From assembly GCF_047948215.1 (NCBI RefSeq), contig NC_134456.1:53971459-54035458 (forward strand): a stretch of DNA of 64,000 nt. Direction: 5' to 3'. The position numbers and the translations under genes were made by a program. Below the pieces are notes generated by a model. That model did no database searches. It saw only the letters and a list, made by a program, of their open reading frames with translations, and had not been told where the DNA came from. This stretch comes from Lycorma delicatula. Its lineage: Eukaryota > Arthropoda > Insecta > Hemiptera > Fulgoridae. Of the stretch, positions 62,901 through 64,000 are shown one piece after another. How positions within the stretch are numbered: position 1 is the stretch's first letter; each line of letters opens with the position of its first letter.

Positions 62901-63409
62901 TTACTATTTATTATTTTATTTTTTTGCATATAGATTTATGTAATATATATGCATATTCACACACACTCACACATACTTAGGTTTTTTCTTAAAAAAGTAT
63001 TTTACTGGTAATTTTGGTTTTTTATCAGTGAAAGAAAAACAACATAACGAAATTGCTATTAAACTGATTATATCTTAATAAAAACGTAAAAGATTAAAAA
63101 TAACCAAAATGTGTAATAAATTTCGTATCTTATACGTACAAAAAAATATATAACTAACAATTTAAGCAGTTAGAACATCATATACGATAAGTTTTTATTT
63201 TATTATGTATAAATTTTGTCAAAAAAAACTTATTAAACAAAATTTCTAATTTAGATTTATTTATTACCGAAGTTTGGAAACGAAACAAAAAGTATTTTCT
63301 ATAAACAATGAAAAGTTGTGCAAATTAAAACTTTTTAAAGTAAAACGACAATGCGGGTTTTTCTTTTATAAAACATTATAAAAATATATGCCGTAAACAT
63401 ATTTTTTAA
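59993..63409. other. AT-rich non-coding stretch
   Basis: No gene. Contains a run of about 13 C at 60727-60739 and mixed sequence around 61730-61850 without recognisable features. Confidence 0.5.
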
Positions 63410-63800
63410 ATAAAAAAAAAGTTACCAGAAAAATCGGACAGGTAGCGATATCAGCGACGATTTGTCGATGTATGTGTCCGCGAATTAACTCTCCTGCGCC
63501 TTCGATGTTGACTGCTCGACAGCCGGCGAGCGACTAAGTGTCGCGAGCCGCGTCACGTGTGACGAGTCGACCAATAGCAGCGCTGTTGTTAGTCGCGTGC
63601 CGGGCCAGTCCGAGTGACGTCATCACAGTCAATACTCCGATAACGAGCTGTGCCGAGCCGCGGAGAGCGGTTCTCTCATTATGGAACACACCCTCGCACT
63701 CTCGCACACTAATACCACGACGACACACTCCTTCGTCGACGCACACGCACATATTATTTGTATATGTGTGTATGTATACAACCCACAGGATTTTCGCCCC
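63410..63800. promoter_or_regulatory. CpG-rich island with CACGTG, CCAAT and CRE motifs: candidate promoter
   Basis: The most CpG-dense stretch of the window. Motifs seen: CACGTG at 63554-63559, CCAAT at 63571-63575, CGCGTG at 63594-63599 and the full CRE palindrome TGACGTCA at 63615-63622, all within about 70 bp. Such clustering is typical of an RNA polymerase II promoter. It could drive a distal first exon of the HES gene (minus strand) or a gene beyond the window on either strand. The overlapping frames on both strands (up to 88 residues) show no domain and reflect low AT content. No initiator or TATA box was fixed. Confidence 0.45.
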
Positions 63801-64000
63801 TTAAATAAAAAACTTTTTTTTTATTTATTGTTGAAAAAAATCACGCAATAACCACACAGATGAAGAGGGATTGGTATTTTTTTCATTTCAAACTTATTTT
63901 TTAAATAAAAAACAAAAAAAAGTAAATTTATAAATAGATATAACTACAACGTGGCTTTTTTATGCTTAATTCACTTATCAATTCCATAAAGTATTTAAAT

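Noticed and set aside
63534..63804. Open frames on both strands in the CpG island
   Set aside because: Overlapping, Arg/Ser/Thr-rich, no domain; expected where AT content and hence stop density is low.
1..64000. CRISPR arrays, bacterial operons or viral genes
   Set aside because: No regularly spaced repeats with unique spacers, no ribosome-binding-site-linked gene clusters and no recognisable viral proteins.

Overview
This is a very AT-rich, intron-rich eukaryotic window. GT-AG introns, a HES-family bHLH repressor, tRNA-derived SINEs, Helitron-like elements and Tc1/mariner-type transposase relics point to an insect or other arthropod. The lineage is not resolvable from sequence alone; a hemipteroid-type large genome is a guess. 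No bacterial, viral or organellar gene was found.

One protein-coding gene can be supported. It lies on the minus strand from 15903 down to 3532 and encodes a Hairy/Enhancer-of-split (HES, deadpan/hairy-like) transcriptional repressor. I assembled it from five coding exons: 15903-15571, 14020-13925, 11871-11740, 9002-8370 and 3954-3532. All four introns are phase 0 with GT-AG borders, giving a 538-residue protein. It has a 110-residue low-complexity N-terminus, a bHLH with the HES-specific proline in the basic region, an Orange domain, a long Asn-rich/charged linker with a SUMO-type VKQEP site, a CtBP-like PLDFS motif, and the terminal Groucho-binding tetrapeptide WRPW directly before the stop. 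A good splice acceptor at 16056-16058 implies at least one non-coding upstream exon that I cannot locate.

The introns carry mobile DNA: a decayed transposase element with terminal inverted repeats of roughly 300 bp (about 4805-7100), a 0.67-kb AC-rich satellite (7291-7959), and a second unrelated decayed transposase (about 9608-10880). From 16 kb to 64 kb I find no coding gene. This half is intergenic or 5'-intronic DNA filled with repeats: a tRNA-derived SINE family (30.2, 30.8, 34.3, 36.1, 42.1, 59.9 kb), a second SINE-like family (28.4, 35.8, 45.2 kb), a 0.6-0.7-kb repeat in four same-orientation copies (32.5, 47.5, 51.1, 57.0 kb), a Helitron-like element with both ends visible (35936-36712), two large fold-back structures (23.1-23.5 and 48.1-49.1 kb) and several perfect palindromes.

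Set against this background are discrete blocks richer in GC and CpG at about 17.8-18.2, 27.3-27.9, 40.5-40.8, 42.8-43.4, 52.3-52.7, 55.8-56.1 and 63.4-63.8 kb. They are the best candidates for 5' exons, promoters or enhancers, because HES genes typically have large regulatory domains. The strongest, at 63.4-63.8 kb, has CACGTG, CCAAT and TGACGTCA motifs within about 70 bp. I found no convincing wholly new biological system; the most unusual items are the nested repeat structures and the GC-rich island series.
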